DNA of 64,000 nt from Streptomyces sp. TRM49041. Lineage in GTDB: Bacteria > Actinomycetota > Actinomycetes > Streptomycetales > Streptomycetaceae. Below the pieces are notes generated by a model. It ran no database searches. It had not been told where the DNA came from and worked only from the letters and a program-made list of their open reading frames with translations. Location of the stretch: contig NZ_VSRY01000091.1 in the NCBI RefSeq assembly GCF_008271805.1, positions 62,001 to 126,000 on the forward strand, written 5' to 3'. Positions within the stretch are counted from its first letter, which is position 1, and each line of letters begins with the position of its first letter. A program made the position numbers and the translations under genes. Positions 17,285 through 26,431 of this stretch are shown one piece after another.

Positions 17285-17767
17285 GTGGACAACTGGGAAG
17301 GACGCGACGCCGCCGCGACGCGGATCGAAGATCCCTGGTACGACGCACTGGCCACCGGATGGGGCGAGCTGGACGGGGGGACGGCACAGCCGCACCCGCC
17401 CCCGCCCGGGCCGGCGGCCGCCGAGCGGCGCCCCAGCGCGGCCGACATCTATCTGGAGGTGCAGCGCAGCCCCGCCTTCCAGGAAGTCCGCGGCCGCTAC
17501 CGACGGTTCGTCGCACCGGCGACCCTCGCGTTCCTCGGCTGGTACCTCGCCTATGTGGTCGCAGCGACCGCCGCGCCCGGCCTGATGTCCCGGCCGGTCC
17601 TGGGCGCGGTGAACGTGGCGATGGTCGCCGGCCTCGGGCAGTTCCTCACCACCGCCCTGCTCACCTGGGCGTATTCCCGCCACGCGCGCGTGCACCGGGA
17701 CCACGCCGCACTCGAACTGCGCTGGGACACACAGCAGATGACCCGGGAGGCGAGCATTGACCGGTGA
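17285..17767 (+). CDS. DUF485 membrane protein, symporter partner
   Basis: 160 aa from the GTG at 17285, chosen because AAGGAG lies 10-15 bases upstream. The N-terminus is polar and Pro-rich. The DUF485 core covers about 70-150 with two membrane segments (PATLAFLGWYLAYVVAATAA and VAMVAGLGQFLTTALLTWAY) and a conserved basic Tyr/Arg C-terminus. DUF485 proteins are almost always encoded just before an acetate/solute symporter and are thought to be accessory subunits. That is the case here: the stop overlaps the next start by 11 bases. Confidence 0.9.
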   Translation: MDNWEGRDAAATRIEDPWYDALATGWGELDGGTAQPHPPPPGPAAAERRPSAADIYLEVQRSPAFQEVRGRYRRFVAPATLAFLGWYLAYVVAATAAPGLMSRPVLGAVNVAMVAGLGQFLTTALLTWAYSRHARVHRDHAALELRWDTQQMTREASIDR

Positions 17768-19361
17768 CCACCAGACCCTGGCCCTGCTGCTGTTCAGCGT
17801 GTTCGTGGCGGTGACGCTCGGCATCACCACCTGGGCGAGCCGCAGACGCCACGGCTCGGCGGAGGAGTTCTACGCCGGGGGACGGCTCTTCTCGCCGATG
17901 GAGAACGGCTTCGCCATCTCCGGCGACTACATGTCCGCCGCGTCCTTCCTCGGCATCTCCGGGCTCATCGCGCTCAACGGCTACGACGGCATGCTGTACT
18001 CCGTCGGCTTCCTCGTGGCCTGGCTGGTCGTGCTCTTCCTCGTCGCCGAACTCGTCCGCAACTGCGGGCGCTTCACCCTCGCCGACGTCGTCGCCGCGCG
18101 CATGGGCGAGCGACGGATCCGGACCGCGCTGGGAACCTCGTCGGTGGCCGTGTCCGTGCTCTACCTGGTGGCCCAGATGGTCGGCGCGGGCAGCCTCGTC
18201 GCCCTGCTGCTGGGCGGTACGAGCGGTGCCGCTCGCTCGTGGACCGTCGTCGGTGTGGGCGCCCTGATGGTGATCTATGTGTCGCTGGGCGGGATGCGCG
18301 CCACGACCTGGATCCAGATCGTCAAGGCGGTCCTGCTGATGACCGGCGCGCTCGCGCTGACCGTGCTCGTACTGCTGCGCTTCGGCGGCGACTTCGACGC
18401 GCTGCTGACCACCGCCGCGGACCGCAGCGGCCACGGCAGGGACTTCCTCGGCCCCGGCCTCAGTTACGGCGGGGACTGGACCGCGCGGCTCGACTTCATC
18501 AGTCTCGGGCTCGCCCTGGTTCTCGGCACGGCCGGGCTGCCGCACATCCTGGCCCGCTTCTACACCGTGCCCACCGCGCGGTCCGCACGTCGCTCGGTCG
18601 TCTGGTCCATCGGCCTCATCGGCAGCTTCTACCTCATGACGATCGTGCTCGGTTTCGGCGCCGCGGCCATCGTAGGTACGGACGCGGTGCGCGCGTCCAA
18701 CGCGGCAGGGAACACCGCGGTGCCGCTGCTCGCCCTCGACCTCGGCGGGGGAGCGGGGTCCACCGGCGGCGCCGTCCTCTTCGCGGTGGTCGCCGCCGTG
18801 GCCTTCGCGACCATCCTCGCAGTCGTCGCCGGCATCACCCTCGCCTCGTCCACCTCGGTCGCCCACGACCTGTACGCCTCGCTGACCCGGGGCCGGGACG
18901 GCAGCGGCGCAGGGCGGTACAGCGAGGTCGCCGTCGCACGCGTGGCCGCCGTGGTCATCGGAGCGGTCGCCATCGGCCTCGGCCTGCTCGCCCAGGACCT
19001 GAACGTGGCGTTCCTCGTCGGGCTCGCCTTCGCGGTCGCCGCGTCCGCCAACCTGCCCGTGCTCCTGTACTCGCTCTTCTGGCGCCGGTTCACCACGCGC
19101 GGCGCGGTGTGGTCCGTGTACGGCGGCCTGATCCCCGCGGTCCTCCTGGTCGCGCTCTCACCCGTCGTGTCGGGCAGCCCAGAGGCGCTGTTCCCGGGCG
19201 TGGACCTCCACCTCTTCCCGCTCCAGAACCCGGGCGTGGTCTCCATCCCCCTCGGCTTCCTCACCGGCTGGCTCGGCACGGTCACATCGCCGGAACCACC
19301 GGACCCGGCCACGTACGCGGAGACGGAGGTCCGCGCCCTGACCGGAGCGGGAGCGGTCTGA
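17757..19361 (+). CDS. Sodium:solute symporter (ActP-like, SSS family)
   Basis: 534 aa, TTG start overlapping the end of the DUF485 gene, with GGGAGG 7 bases upstream. About 13 membrane segments. The family signature is visible in GGRLFSPMENGFAISGDYMSAASFLGISG and in FVGLAFAVAASANLPVLLYSLFWRRFTTRGA. The protein belongs to the acetate/cation symporter branch and probably imports acetate or another short monocarboxylate with Na+ or H+. The overlapping start implies translational coupling with the DUF485 protein. A CitA-type sensor kinase is convergent and could sense the same carboxylate (inference). Confidence 0.92.
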   Translation: MTGDHQTLALLLFSVFVAVTLGITTWASRRRHGSAEEFYAGGRLFSPMENGFAISGDYMSAASFLGISGLIALNGYDGMLYSVGFLVAWLVVLFLVAELVRNCGRFTLADVVAARMGERRIRTALGTSSVAVSVLYLVAQMVGAGSLVALLLGGTSGAARSWTVVGVGALMVIYVSLGGMRATTWIQIVKAVLLMTGALALTVLVLLRFGGDFDALLTTAADRSGHGRDFLGPGLSYGGDWTARLDFISLGLALVLGTAGLPHILARFYTVPTARSARRSVVWSIGLIGSFYLMTIVLGFGAAAIVGTDAVRASNAAGNTAVPLLALDLGGGAGSTGGAVLFAVVAAVAFATILAVVAGITLASSTSVAHDLYASLTRGRDGSGAGRYSEVAVARVAAVVIGAVAIGLGLLAQDLNVAFLVGLAFAVAASANLPVLLYSLFWRRFTTRGAVWSVYGGLIPAVLLVALSPVVSGSPEALFPGVDLHLFPLQNPGVVSIPLGFLTGWLGTVTSPEPPDPATYAETEVRALTGAGAV

Positions 19362-19376
19362 CCCCACATGGTCAGA
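19357..19376. terminator. Short hairpin in the convergent symporter/kinase junction
   Basis: TCTGACC / GGTCAGA with a 6-base loop, covering the symporter stop and abutting the kinase stop. Confidence 0.5.
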
Positions 19377-21116
19377 TCACCGCCCGGGTCCCGCCCTCCG
19401 GGCACCCTCCTCCGGGCTCAGGGCGGCGCGGGTCGCGTCCGGTGCGGTGTCCGGTGAGGGCTCCGCGAGGGCCTCCGGGAGTGTGACCGTGAACTCGGCG
19501 CCGCCGCCCGCCGCCGTACCCAGGCCGACGTCGCCGCCGTGGCGCTCCGCGAGGCGGCGGACCAGGGCCAGGCCCAGGCCGCGGCCGGCGCCGTGGGAGG
19601 GACGGCGCTTGGTGGACCAGCCCTCCGTGAACACCGCCTCCCGGTGCTCCGTCGGGACGCCCGGGCCGCTGTCCGCGACCCTAAGCACCGCCGTACGGCC
19701 CCGTACGCACAGCTCCACCTCGACCCATGGCTCCCTGGACCCGACCGCCGCGTCCACGGCGTTGTCGACCAGGTTGCCGACCACCGTGACCAGCTCGCTC
19801 GGTGCGACCAGCCGGTCCGGCAGCAGCGAGCCGGGGGCGATCCGCAGGGCCACGCCCCGCTCGCCCGCGACGGTCGCCTTGCCCACCAGCAGCGCCGCCA
19901 CCAGCGGATCGTGGACCTTCTCGGTGACCTGCTCGGCGGTCGTCCGGTGCACCCCCACGACCTCGGTGAGGAACTCCGCCGCCTCGTCGTGCAGCCCCAG
20001 CTCCAGGAGGCCCAGCAGCGTGTGCATCCGGTTGGCGTGCTCGTGGTCCTGCGCCCGCAGCGCGTCGATCAGGCCACGGGTGGCGTCCAGCTCGCGGCCC
20101 AGCCGCTCCAGCTCCGTACGGTCCCGCAGGGTCACCACAGCGCCCCCGTCGTCCGTCGGCATGCGGTTCGCCACCAGCACCCGCTGGCCCCGCACCGCCA
20201 CCAGGTCGTCGCCGGTGACCCGGCCGGCCAGCACATCCGTCGTACGGCCGTCACCGAGGACTTCGTCCAGCGCCCGGCCGGTGACCTCGGGCCCGAGGCC
20301 CAGCAGCCGCTGCGCCTCGTCGTTGAGCAGCCGGATCCGCCCCTTCCCGTCCAGCGCGACGAAGCCCTCCCGGATGCCGTGCAGCATCGCCTCCCGCTCC
20401 GCGAGCAGCGCCGCGATATCGGAGAACGCAAGGTCACGGGTCTGCCGCTGGATACGCCTGGCGATCAGCCACGCGGCCAGCGCCCCCGCCGCCAGCGCCC
20501 CGCCCGAGTACGCCAGCAGCCCCGGGATCGCCGCCAGGAACCGGCCGCGCACACTGTCGTACGCGATACCGACGGACACCGCCCCGACGATCTCACCGTC
20601 CCGGTCACGCAGCGGCACCTTCCCGCGCGCCGTACGCCCGAGCGTGCCGCTGTCGATCTCCAGCACGTCCCGGCCGGCCAGCGCCTGGCTCGGGTCGGTG
20701 GACACGACCCCGCCGATCCTGCTGGGCTCCGTGTGCGACCAGCGGACCCCGCGCAGGTCCATGACCACCACGTATTCGGCGCCCGTCGCCCGTCTGATCC
20801 GCTCGGCCTCGGCCTGCACCGGGCCGTGCTCCGACGGAGGCGAGCCCAGCAGCTCCCCGGCGAGCCTGGCGGACGCCGTGGTCTGCGCGATGGCGTGGGC
20901 CCGGCGCATCGCCTGCTCGTCCAGCTGCCTGCTGAGCGGCGCCAGGAACAGGCCCGTGATCAGGATCGTCACCCCGGCCGCCACGGCCACCTGCATCAGC
21001 AGCACCTGGGAGAACATCCGCCGCGGTCGCCACGGCCACCACCGCCGCCGTCGGCGCGCCGCGGACGGGCGGTCGACCGGGCTGCGGAGGGAGGACGTGG
21101 CCGGGACCGAGGTCAT
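19377..21116 (-). CDS. CitA/DcuS-type sensor histidine kinase
   Basis: 579 aa from the ATG at 21116 (an in-frame GTG at 21125 is possible; neither has a clear ribosome site). Layout: basic N-terminus, membrane segment (FSQVLLMQVAVAAGVTILITGLFLAPL), a periplasmic sensor of single-Cache/PASp type with YVVVMDLRGVRWSHTEPSRIGG, second membrane segment, PAS domain (ALLAEREAMLHGIREGFVALDGKGRIRLLNDEAQRLLG), the SpoB-like H-box QDHEHANRMHTLLGLLELG, and an ATPase with NLVDNAVDA, DSGPGVP and GRGLGLALVRRL. This architecture senses extracellular di- or tricarboxylates. No response-regulator gene is adjacent, unlike most citA/dcuS loci, so the partner must be elsewhere. Confidence 0.92.
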   Translation of the reverse strand: MTSVPATSSLRSPVDRPSAARRRRRWWPWRPRRMFSQVLLMQVAVAAGVTILITGLFLAPLSRQLDEQAMRRAHAIAQTTASARLAGELLGSPPSEHGPVQAEAERIRRATGAEYVVVMDLRGVRWSHTEPSRIGGVVSTDPSQALAGRDVLEIDSGTLGRTARGKVPLRDRDGEIVGAVSVGIAYDSVRGRFLAAIPGLLAYSGGALAAGALAAWLIARRIQRQTRDLAFSDIAALLAEREAMLHGIREGFVALDGKGRIRLLNDEAQRLLGLGPEVTGRALDEVLGDGRTTDVLAGRVTGDDLVAVRGQRVLVANRMPTDDGGAVVTLRDRTELERLGRELDATRGLIDALRAQDHEHANRMHTLLGLLELGLHDEAAEFLTEVVGVHRTTAEQVTEKVHDPLVAALLVGKATVAGERGVALRIAPGSLLPDRLVAPSELVTVVGNLVDNAVDAAVGSREPWVEVELCVRGRTAVLRVADSGPGVPTEHREAVFTEGWSTKRRPSHGAGRGLGLALVRRLAERHGGDVGLGTAAGGGAEFTVTLPEALAEPSPDTAPDATRAALSPEEGARRAGPGR

Positions 21117-21267
21117 GGCGGGCACGGTAGACGCCCGGGCCGCCTCGCGGAATGGCCGCCGTCACGCCGACCGGGTCGGCCGACCCTTCCGCCGGCCCCG
21201 TCCCGCCTATCCTGAGGACCCCTCCGATCCCCGTGTCCGAGTCGGAGCCGACTGAGAAAGGTGCCCC

Positions 21268-22335
21268 TTGAGCGCGCAGCAGATTCCCGTCGTCGTTCTC
21301 GCGGGATTCCTCGGGTCCGGCAAGACCACCCTGCTCAACCACCTTCTGCGCAGCGCCCGCGGCACCCGCGTCGGCGTGCTGGTCAACGACTTCGGGTCCA
21401 TCGAGATCGACGCCATGACCGTCGCCGGCCAGGTCGGCTCGACCGTCTCCCTCGGCAACGGCTGCCTGTGCTGCGCCGTCGACGCGAGCGAGCTCGACAC
21501 CTACCTGGAGACCCTCGCCCGGCCCTCCTCCCGCCTCGACGTCATCGTCATCGAGGCCAGCGGCCTGGCCGAGCCGCAGGAGCTGGTCAGGATGATCCTC
21601 GCCAGCGACAACGAGCGGATCGTGTACGGCGGGCTCGTCCAGGTCGTGGACGCCACCGAGTTCGACGCCACCCGCGCCCGTCACCCGGAGACCGACCGGC
21701 ACCTCGGCATCGCCGACCTGGTCGTCGTCAACAAGGCCGACCGCGTCCCGGACGAGGAACTGCGGCGGGTCCACACCACCGTCACCGGGCTCGCCGACCG
21801 CGCCGCCGTGGTCAGCGCCGCGTACGGACGCGTCGACCCCGAGCTGCTCTTCGACCACGCGGCCCGCGCCGAGGACCCCGACGGCACCCGCCAGCTGTCC
21901 TTCGAGGACCTGTACGCCGAGGCGCACGAGGCCGGACACCACGACCATCCGCACGCCGCGTACGAGACGGTGTCGTTCACCGCCGACGAGCCCATGCACC
22001 CGCGTCGGCTCATGGATTTCCTCGACTCCCGGCCCGACGGCCTCTACCGGATCAAGGGGTTCGTCGACTTCGGCGCCTCCGACCCCGGCAACCGGTACGC
22101 CGTGCACGCGGTGGGCCGCTTCCTGCGGTTCTACCCGCGGCCCTGGCCGTCCGGCGAGCGGCGCCGCACGCAGCTCGTGCTCATCGGCTCCGGCACGGAC
22201 GCCGAGGCCCTCCGCAAGGCCCTCGACGCCTGCCGTGTGGCGGGCCCGCACGACGTGCCGGAGGAGCACACCATGTGGGGCGTCCTCCGCTACGTACCCG
22301 AGCCGGGGCAGGAAGCGGAGGACGACGCCTCCTGA
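21268..22335 (+). CDS. CobW/COG0523-family GTPase metallochaperone
   Basis: 355 aa, TTG start with GAAAGG upstream. G3E GTPase: Walker A GFLGSGKTT (13-21), metal-binding CLCC (66-69), switch region IEASGLAEPQELV, G4-like VVNKAD, a His-rich loop EAGHHDHPHAAYE, and the CobW C-terminal domain RLMDFLDSRPDGLYRIKGFVDF. Members deliver Zn2+, Co2+ or Fe to target enzymes, and in actinobacteria some are under Zur control. The metal and client here are unknown. The gene stands between a kinase and parC on opposite strands with no operon partner. Confidence 0.9.
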   Translation: MSAQQIPVVVLAGFLGSGKTTLLNHLLRSARGTRVGVLVNDFGSIEIDAMTVAGQVGSTVSLGNGCLCCAVDASELDTYLETLARPSSRLDVIVIEASGLAEPQELVRMILASDNERIVYGGLVQVVDATEFDATRARHPETDRHLGIADLVVVNKADRVPDEELRRVHTTVTGLADRAAVVSAAYGRVDPELLFDHAARAEDPDGTRQLSFEDLYAEAHEAGHHDHPHAAYETVSFTADEPMHPRRLMDFLDSRPDGLYRIKGFVDFGASDPGNRYAVHAVGRFLRFYPRPWPSGERRRTQLVLIGSGTDAEALRKALDACRVAGPHDVPEEHTMWGVLRYVPEPGQEAEDDAS

Positions 22336-22383
22336 CCGCGGCCCCTGACGGCGGCCCCTGACCGCGGCCCCTGAGGACGGCCC
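22332..22383. repeat. 4 x 13-bp tandem repeat starting at the cobW-like stop
   Basis: Units CTGACCGCGGCCC, CTGACGGCGGCCC, CTGACCGCGGCCC, CTGAGGACGGCCC; the first TGA is the stop codon of the GTPase gene. Related GTGACGGCC units continue to about 22410. Confidence 0.9.
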
Positions 22384-22441
22384 CGTGACGGCCGTCCCGT
22401 GACGGCCGCGGCGGACGCCGTCCTCCGACGACCGCGCGGCG

Positions 22442-24895
22442 CTACGACGAGGGGCCCGCCAGCACCGCCACCGGCTTCACCAGCGGCGTGCCCGAGCCGT
22501 CCCGGCGCGGGTCCGGGTCCGGCAGCTCCACCGGCGACCCGTTCTTCTGCGCCGCCTTGGCCGGCGCCGCGCCCGCCCAGGCCAGCACCAGCACGTCCTC
22601 GCCCTTCAGGAACCGATGGCAGCGGACGCCACCCGTGGCCCGGCCCTTGCGCGGGTACTGGTCGAACGGCGTCAGCTTCGCAGACGTACCCACCGACGTG
22701 TCCAGCTGGCCACTGGAGCCGGCGACGGTGAACACCACCCCGTCGGCCGCGGGGTCCACGGCCGTGAACGAGATCACCTCGGCACCGGCCGCCAGCTTGA
22801 CGCCCGCCATACCGCCCGCGGGACGGCCCTGCGGCCGTACCTGCGACGCCTGGAACCGCAGCAGCTGCGCATCGGACGTGATGAAGACCAGGTCCTCCTC
22901 GCCGGTCCGCAGCTCCGTCGCGCCGACGATCCGGTCGCCCTCCTTGAGGGTGATGACCTCCAGCTCGTCCTTGTTCGCCGGATAGTCCGGCACCACCCGC
23001 TTCACGACGCCCTGCAGCGTGCCGAGCGCCAGACCGGGCGACGACTCGTCGAGCGTGGTCAGGCAGACGACGCTCTCGTCCTTCTCCAGCGTCAGGAACT
23101 CCGACAGCGGCGCCCCGCCCGACAGGGTCGGCGCAGTCGCCGTGTCCGGCAGCTGCGGCAGGTCGATGACCGAGACCCGCAGGAGCCGCCCGGTGGATGT
23201 CACCGCGCCCACCGTGCCGCGCTGCGTCGCCGGAACCGCCGACACGATCACATCGTGCTTGGCGCGCTTGCCGCCGCTCTCCGGCAGCGGCTCACCGGTC
23301 GCCGTACGCGCCAGCAGCCCCGTCGAGGACAGCAGCACCCGGCACGGGTCGTCCGCCACCTCCAGCGGCACCGACGCGACCGACGTGCCGGCCGACTCCA
23401 GCAGCACCGTGCGCCGCTCCGTGCCGAACTTCTTCGCCACCGTGGCCAGCTCGGACGACACCAGCTTGCGCAGCTCGGCGTCCGAGTCCAGGATCCGCGT
23501 GAGCTGCTCGATCTCGCTGTTCAGCCGGTCCCGCTCGCTCTCCAGCTCCAGCCGGTCGAACTTGGTGAGCCGCCGCAGCGGCGTGTCCAGGATGTACTGC
23601 GTCTGGATGTCGCTCAGCGAGAACCGCTCGATCAGCCGCTCCTTGGCCTGCGCGGAGTTCTCGCTCGACCGGATCAGGCGGATGACCTCGTCGATGTCCA
23701 GGAGCGCCACGAGCAGGCCCTCGACGAGGTGGAGCCGGTCCTGCTTCTTGCCGCGCCGGAACTCGCTGCGCCGCCGCACCACCTCGAAGCGGTGGTCCAG
23801 ATAAACCTCCAGCAGCTCCTTCAGGCCGAGCGTGACGGGCTGGCCGTCCACCAGCGCCACGTTGTTGATGCCGAAGGACTCCTCCATCGGCGTCAGCTTG
23901 TAGAGCTGCTCCAGCACCGCCTCGGGTACGAAGCCGTTCTTCACCTCGATGACCAGGCGCAGCCCGTGCGCACGGTCGGTCAGGTCCTTGACGTCCGCGA
24001 TGCCCTGGAGCTTCTTCGAGTTGACCAGGTCCTTGATCTTGGCGATGACCTTCTCCGGGCCCACCGTGAACGGCAGCTCGGTGACGATCAGGCCCTTGCG
24101 GCGTGCCGTGACGTTCTCCACGGTCGCCGTCGCGCGGATCTTGAACGATCCGCGGCCCGACTCGTACGCGTCCCTGACGCCGTTCAGGCCCACGATCTTG
24201 CCGCCGGTCGGCAGGTCGGGGCCCGGCACGAACCGCATCAGGGTCTCCAGGTCGGCGCCCGGGTGCCTGATCAGATGCCGGGCGGCCGCGATGACCTCGC
24301 CCAGATTGTGCGGTGGCATGTTGGTCGCCATACCGACCGCGATCCCGGACGCGCCGTTGACCAGCAGGTTCGGGTAGGCGGCCGGGAGGGCGACGGGCTC
24401 GCGCTCCTGCCCGTCGTAGTTCGGGACGAAGTCGACGGTGTTCTCGTCGATCGACTCCGTCATCAGGGACGTCGCGTCGGCCATCCGGCACTCGGTGTAC
24501 CGCATGGCGGCCGGCGGGTCGTCGTTGCCCAGCGAACCGAAGTTGCCGTGCCCGTCGACCAGCGGCAGGCGCATGGAGAACGGCTGCGCCATGCGCACCA
24601 GCGCGTCGTAGATCGACGCGTCACCGTGCGGGTGGAGCTTGCCCATCACCTCGCCGACGACCCGGGCGCACTTCACGAAGCCGCGGTCCGGCCGCAGGCC
24701 CATCTCGTTCATCTGGTACACGATCCGGCGGTGCACCGGTTTCATGCCGTCGCGTGCGTCCGGCAGAGCCCGGGAGTAGATCACCGAGTACGCGTACTCG
24801 AGGAAGGAGCCCTGCATCTCGTCGACGACGTCGATGTCGAGGATCCTCTCCTCGAACTCGTCGGGCGGCGTGGTCTTCGTGCTGCGGCGGGCCAT
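22442..24895 (-). CDS. parC: DNA topoisomerase IV / gyrase-type subunit A (ParC)
   Basis: DNA-cleaving subunit of a type IIA topoisomerase, 817 aa. Seen: [44 protein letters not shown], the catalytic Tyr in [24 protein letters not shown]-like [18 protein letters not shown], and a long coiled-coil/tower region. A C-terminal beta-pinwheel follows (repeated blades such as [18 protein letters not shown] and [13 protein letters not shown]). The GyrA box (QRRGGRG-like) is not obvious, which supports ParC over GyrA. It is encoded opposite to and 5.4 kb from parE, not in an operon with it. Confidence 0.95.
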   Translation of the reverse strand: MARRSTKTTPPDEFEERILDIDVVDEMQGSFLEYAYSVIYSRALPDARDGMKPVHRRIVYQMNEMGLRPDRGFVKCARVVGEVMGKLHPHGDASIYDALVRMAQPFSMRLPLVDGHGNFGSLGNDDPPAAMRYTECRMADATSLMTESIDENTVDFVPNYDGQEREPVALPAAYPNLLVNGASGIAVGMATNMPPHNLGEVIAAARHLIRHPGADLETLMRFVPGPDLPTGGKIVGLNGVRDAYESGRGSFKIRATATVENVTARRKGLIVTELPFTVGPEKVIAKIKDLVNSKKLQGIADVKDLTDRAHGLRLVIEVKNGFVPEAVLEQLYKLTPMEESFGINNVALVDGQPVTLGLKELLEVYLDHRFEVVRRRSEFRRGKKQDRLHLVEGLLVALLDIDEVIRLIRSSENSAQAKERLIERFSLSDIQTQYILDTPLRRLTKFDRLELESERDRLNSEIEQLTRILDSDAELRKLVSSELATVAKKFGTERRTVLLESAGTSVASVPLEVADDPCRVLLSSTGLLARTATGEPLPESGGKRAKHDVIVSAVPATQRGTVGAVTSTGRLLRVSVIDLPQLPDTATAPTLSGGAPLSEFLTLEKDESVVCLTTLDESSPGLALGTLQGVVKRVVPDYPANKDELEVITLKEGDRIVGATELRTGEEDLVFITSDAQLLRFQASQVRPQGRPAGGMAGVKLAAGAEVISFTAVDPAADGVVFTVAGSSGQLDTSVGTSAKLTPFDQYPRKGRATGGVRCHRFLKGEDVLVLAWAGAAPAKAAQKNGSPVELPDPDPRRDGSGTPLVKPVAVLAGPSS

Positions 24896-25075
24896 CGCTG
24901 CTGCGGCTCCTTCACCAACAAGGTTGATCTGACGCGGACCATTGTGGACCGTCCCACTGACAGGACCGACCGCGACCCGGAAGAGGGACCTCGCGGGATC
25001 CCGGAAACTTAGCCGCGGCGCGGTGCGCTTGCATACAGTGGCAGGACTTTTTCATGAGCGATCGAAGGGACGTAC

Positions 25076-26431
25076 ATGCCCATGGGTCACACGGCCACAG
25101 CCCAGGCCGGCTCCGGCGGCCTGACAGCGACCGAGCACCGGCTGGCCAACGGCCTGCGTGTGGTGCTCTCGGAGGACCACCTGACCCCGGTCGCCGCGGT
25201 GTGCCTCTGGTACGACGTCGGCTCACGCCACGAGGTCCAGGGCCGCACCGGCCTCGCCCACCTCTTCGAGCACCTGATGTTCCAGGGCTCCAAGCAGGTC
25301 CAGGGCAACGGCCACTTCGAACTGGTGCAGGGCGCCGGCGGCTCGCTCAACGGCACCACCAGCTTCGAGCGCACCAACTACTTCGAGACTATGCCCGCCC
25401 ACCAGCTGGAGCTCGCCCTCTGGCTGGAGGCCGACCGCATGGGCTCCCTGCTCGCCGCGCTCGACGACGAGTCCATGGAGAACCAGCGGGACGTCGTCAA
25501 GAACGAGCGCCGTCAGCGGTACGACAATGTGCCGTACGGCACCGCTTTCGAGCGGCTGGCCGCCCTCGCCTACCCGGAGGGGCACCCCTACCACCACACG
25601 CCGATCGGCTCCATGGCCGACCTGGACGCGGCCACGCTCGAGGACGCCCGCAACTTCTTCCGTACGTACTACGCGCCGAACAACGCGGTGCTGTCGGTCG
25701 TCGGCGACATCGACCCCGAGGAGACCCTCGCCTGGATCGAGAAGTACTTCGGGAGCATCCCCGGCCACGACGGCAAGCCCGACCCGCGCGACGGCACGCT
25801 TCCGGACACCATCGGCGAGCAGCTCCGCCAGGTCGTCGAGGAGGACGTCCCGGCCCGCGCCCTGATGGCCGCCTACCGCCTCCCGCTGGACGGCACGCGC
25901 GCGTGCGACGCCGCCGACCTCGCCCTGACCATCCTGGGCGGCGGTGAGTCGTCCCGGCTGCACAACCGGCTCGTACGCCACGACCGCACCGCCGTCGCGG
26001 CCGGCTTCGGCCTGCTGCGGCTGGCCGGCGCGCCCTCGCTCGGCTGGCTGGACGTCAAGACGTCCCACGGCGTCGAGGTGCCGGACATCGAGACGGCCGT
26101 CGACGAGGAGCTGGCCCGGTTCGCCACCGAGGGCCCCACGGCAGAGGAGATGGAACGCGCCCAGGCCCAGCTGGAGCGGGAGTGGCTGGACCGGCTCGGC
26201 ACGGTCTCGGGCCGCGCCGACGAACTGTGCCGGTTCACCGTGCTGTTCGACGACCCGCAGCTCGCCCTCACCGCCGTCCAGCGGGTACTGGAGATCACCG
26301 CGGACGAGGTCCGGGAGATCGCCGCGGCGCGGCTGCACCGGGACAACCGCGCGGTCCTCGTCTACGAACCCACCAAGGCCGACGACGGCGACCAGAACGA
26401 CAGCGACGAGGAAGAGGGGGCGGATCAGTGA
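25076..26431 (+). CDS. M16-family zinc metallopeptidase, catalytic subunit
   Basis: 451 aa, ATG start after GAAGGGA. Inverzincin motif HLFEH (residues 62-66 within GRTGLAHLFEHLMFQGS), with the distal Glu in ENQRDVVKNERRQ. Two M16 halves are visible: the N-terminal catalytic domain and an M16_C domain (TYYAPNNAVLSVVGDIDPEETLAWIEKYFGSI). No signal peptide, so cytoplasmic or released by other means. Its stop overlaps the next gene's GTG by 3 bases (26429-26430 shared), so the two are translationally coupled and likely form a heterodimer of processing-peptidase type. Confidence 0.93.
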   Translation: MPMGHTATAQAGSGGLTATEHRLANGLRVVLSEDHLTPVAAVCLWYDVGSRHEVQGRTGLAHLFEHLMFQGSKQVQGNGHFELVQGAGGSLNGTTSFERTNYFETMPAHQLELALWLEADRMGSLLAALDDESMENQRDVVKNERRQRYDNVPYGTAFERLAALAYPEGHPYHHTPIGSMADLDAATLEDARNFFRTYYAPNNAVLSVVGDIDPEETLAWIEKYFGSIPGHDGKPDPRDGTLPDTIGEQLRQVVEEDVPARALMAAYRLPLDGTRACDAADLALTILGGGESSRLHNRLVRHDRTAVAAGFGLLRLAGAPSLGWLDVKTSHGVEVPDIETAVDEELARFATEGPTAEEMERAQAQLEREWLDRLGTVSGRADELCRFTVLFDDPQLALTAVQRVLEITADEVREIAAARLHRDNRAVLVYEPTKADDGDQNDSDEEEGADQ

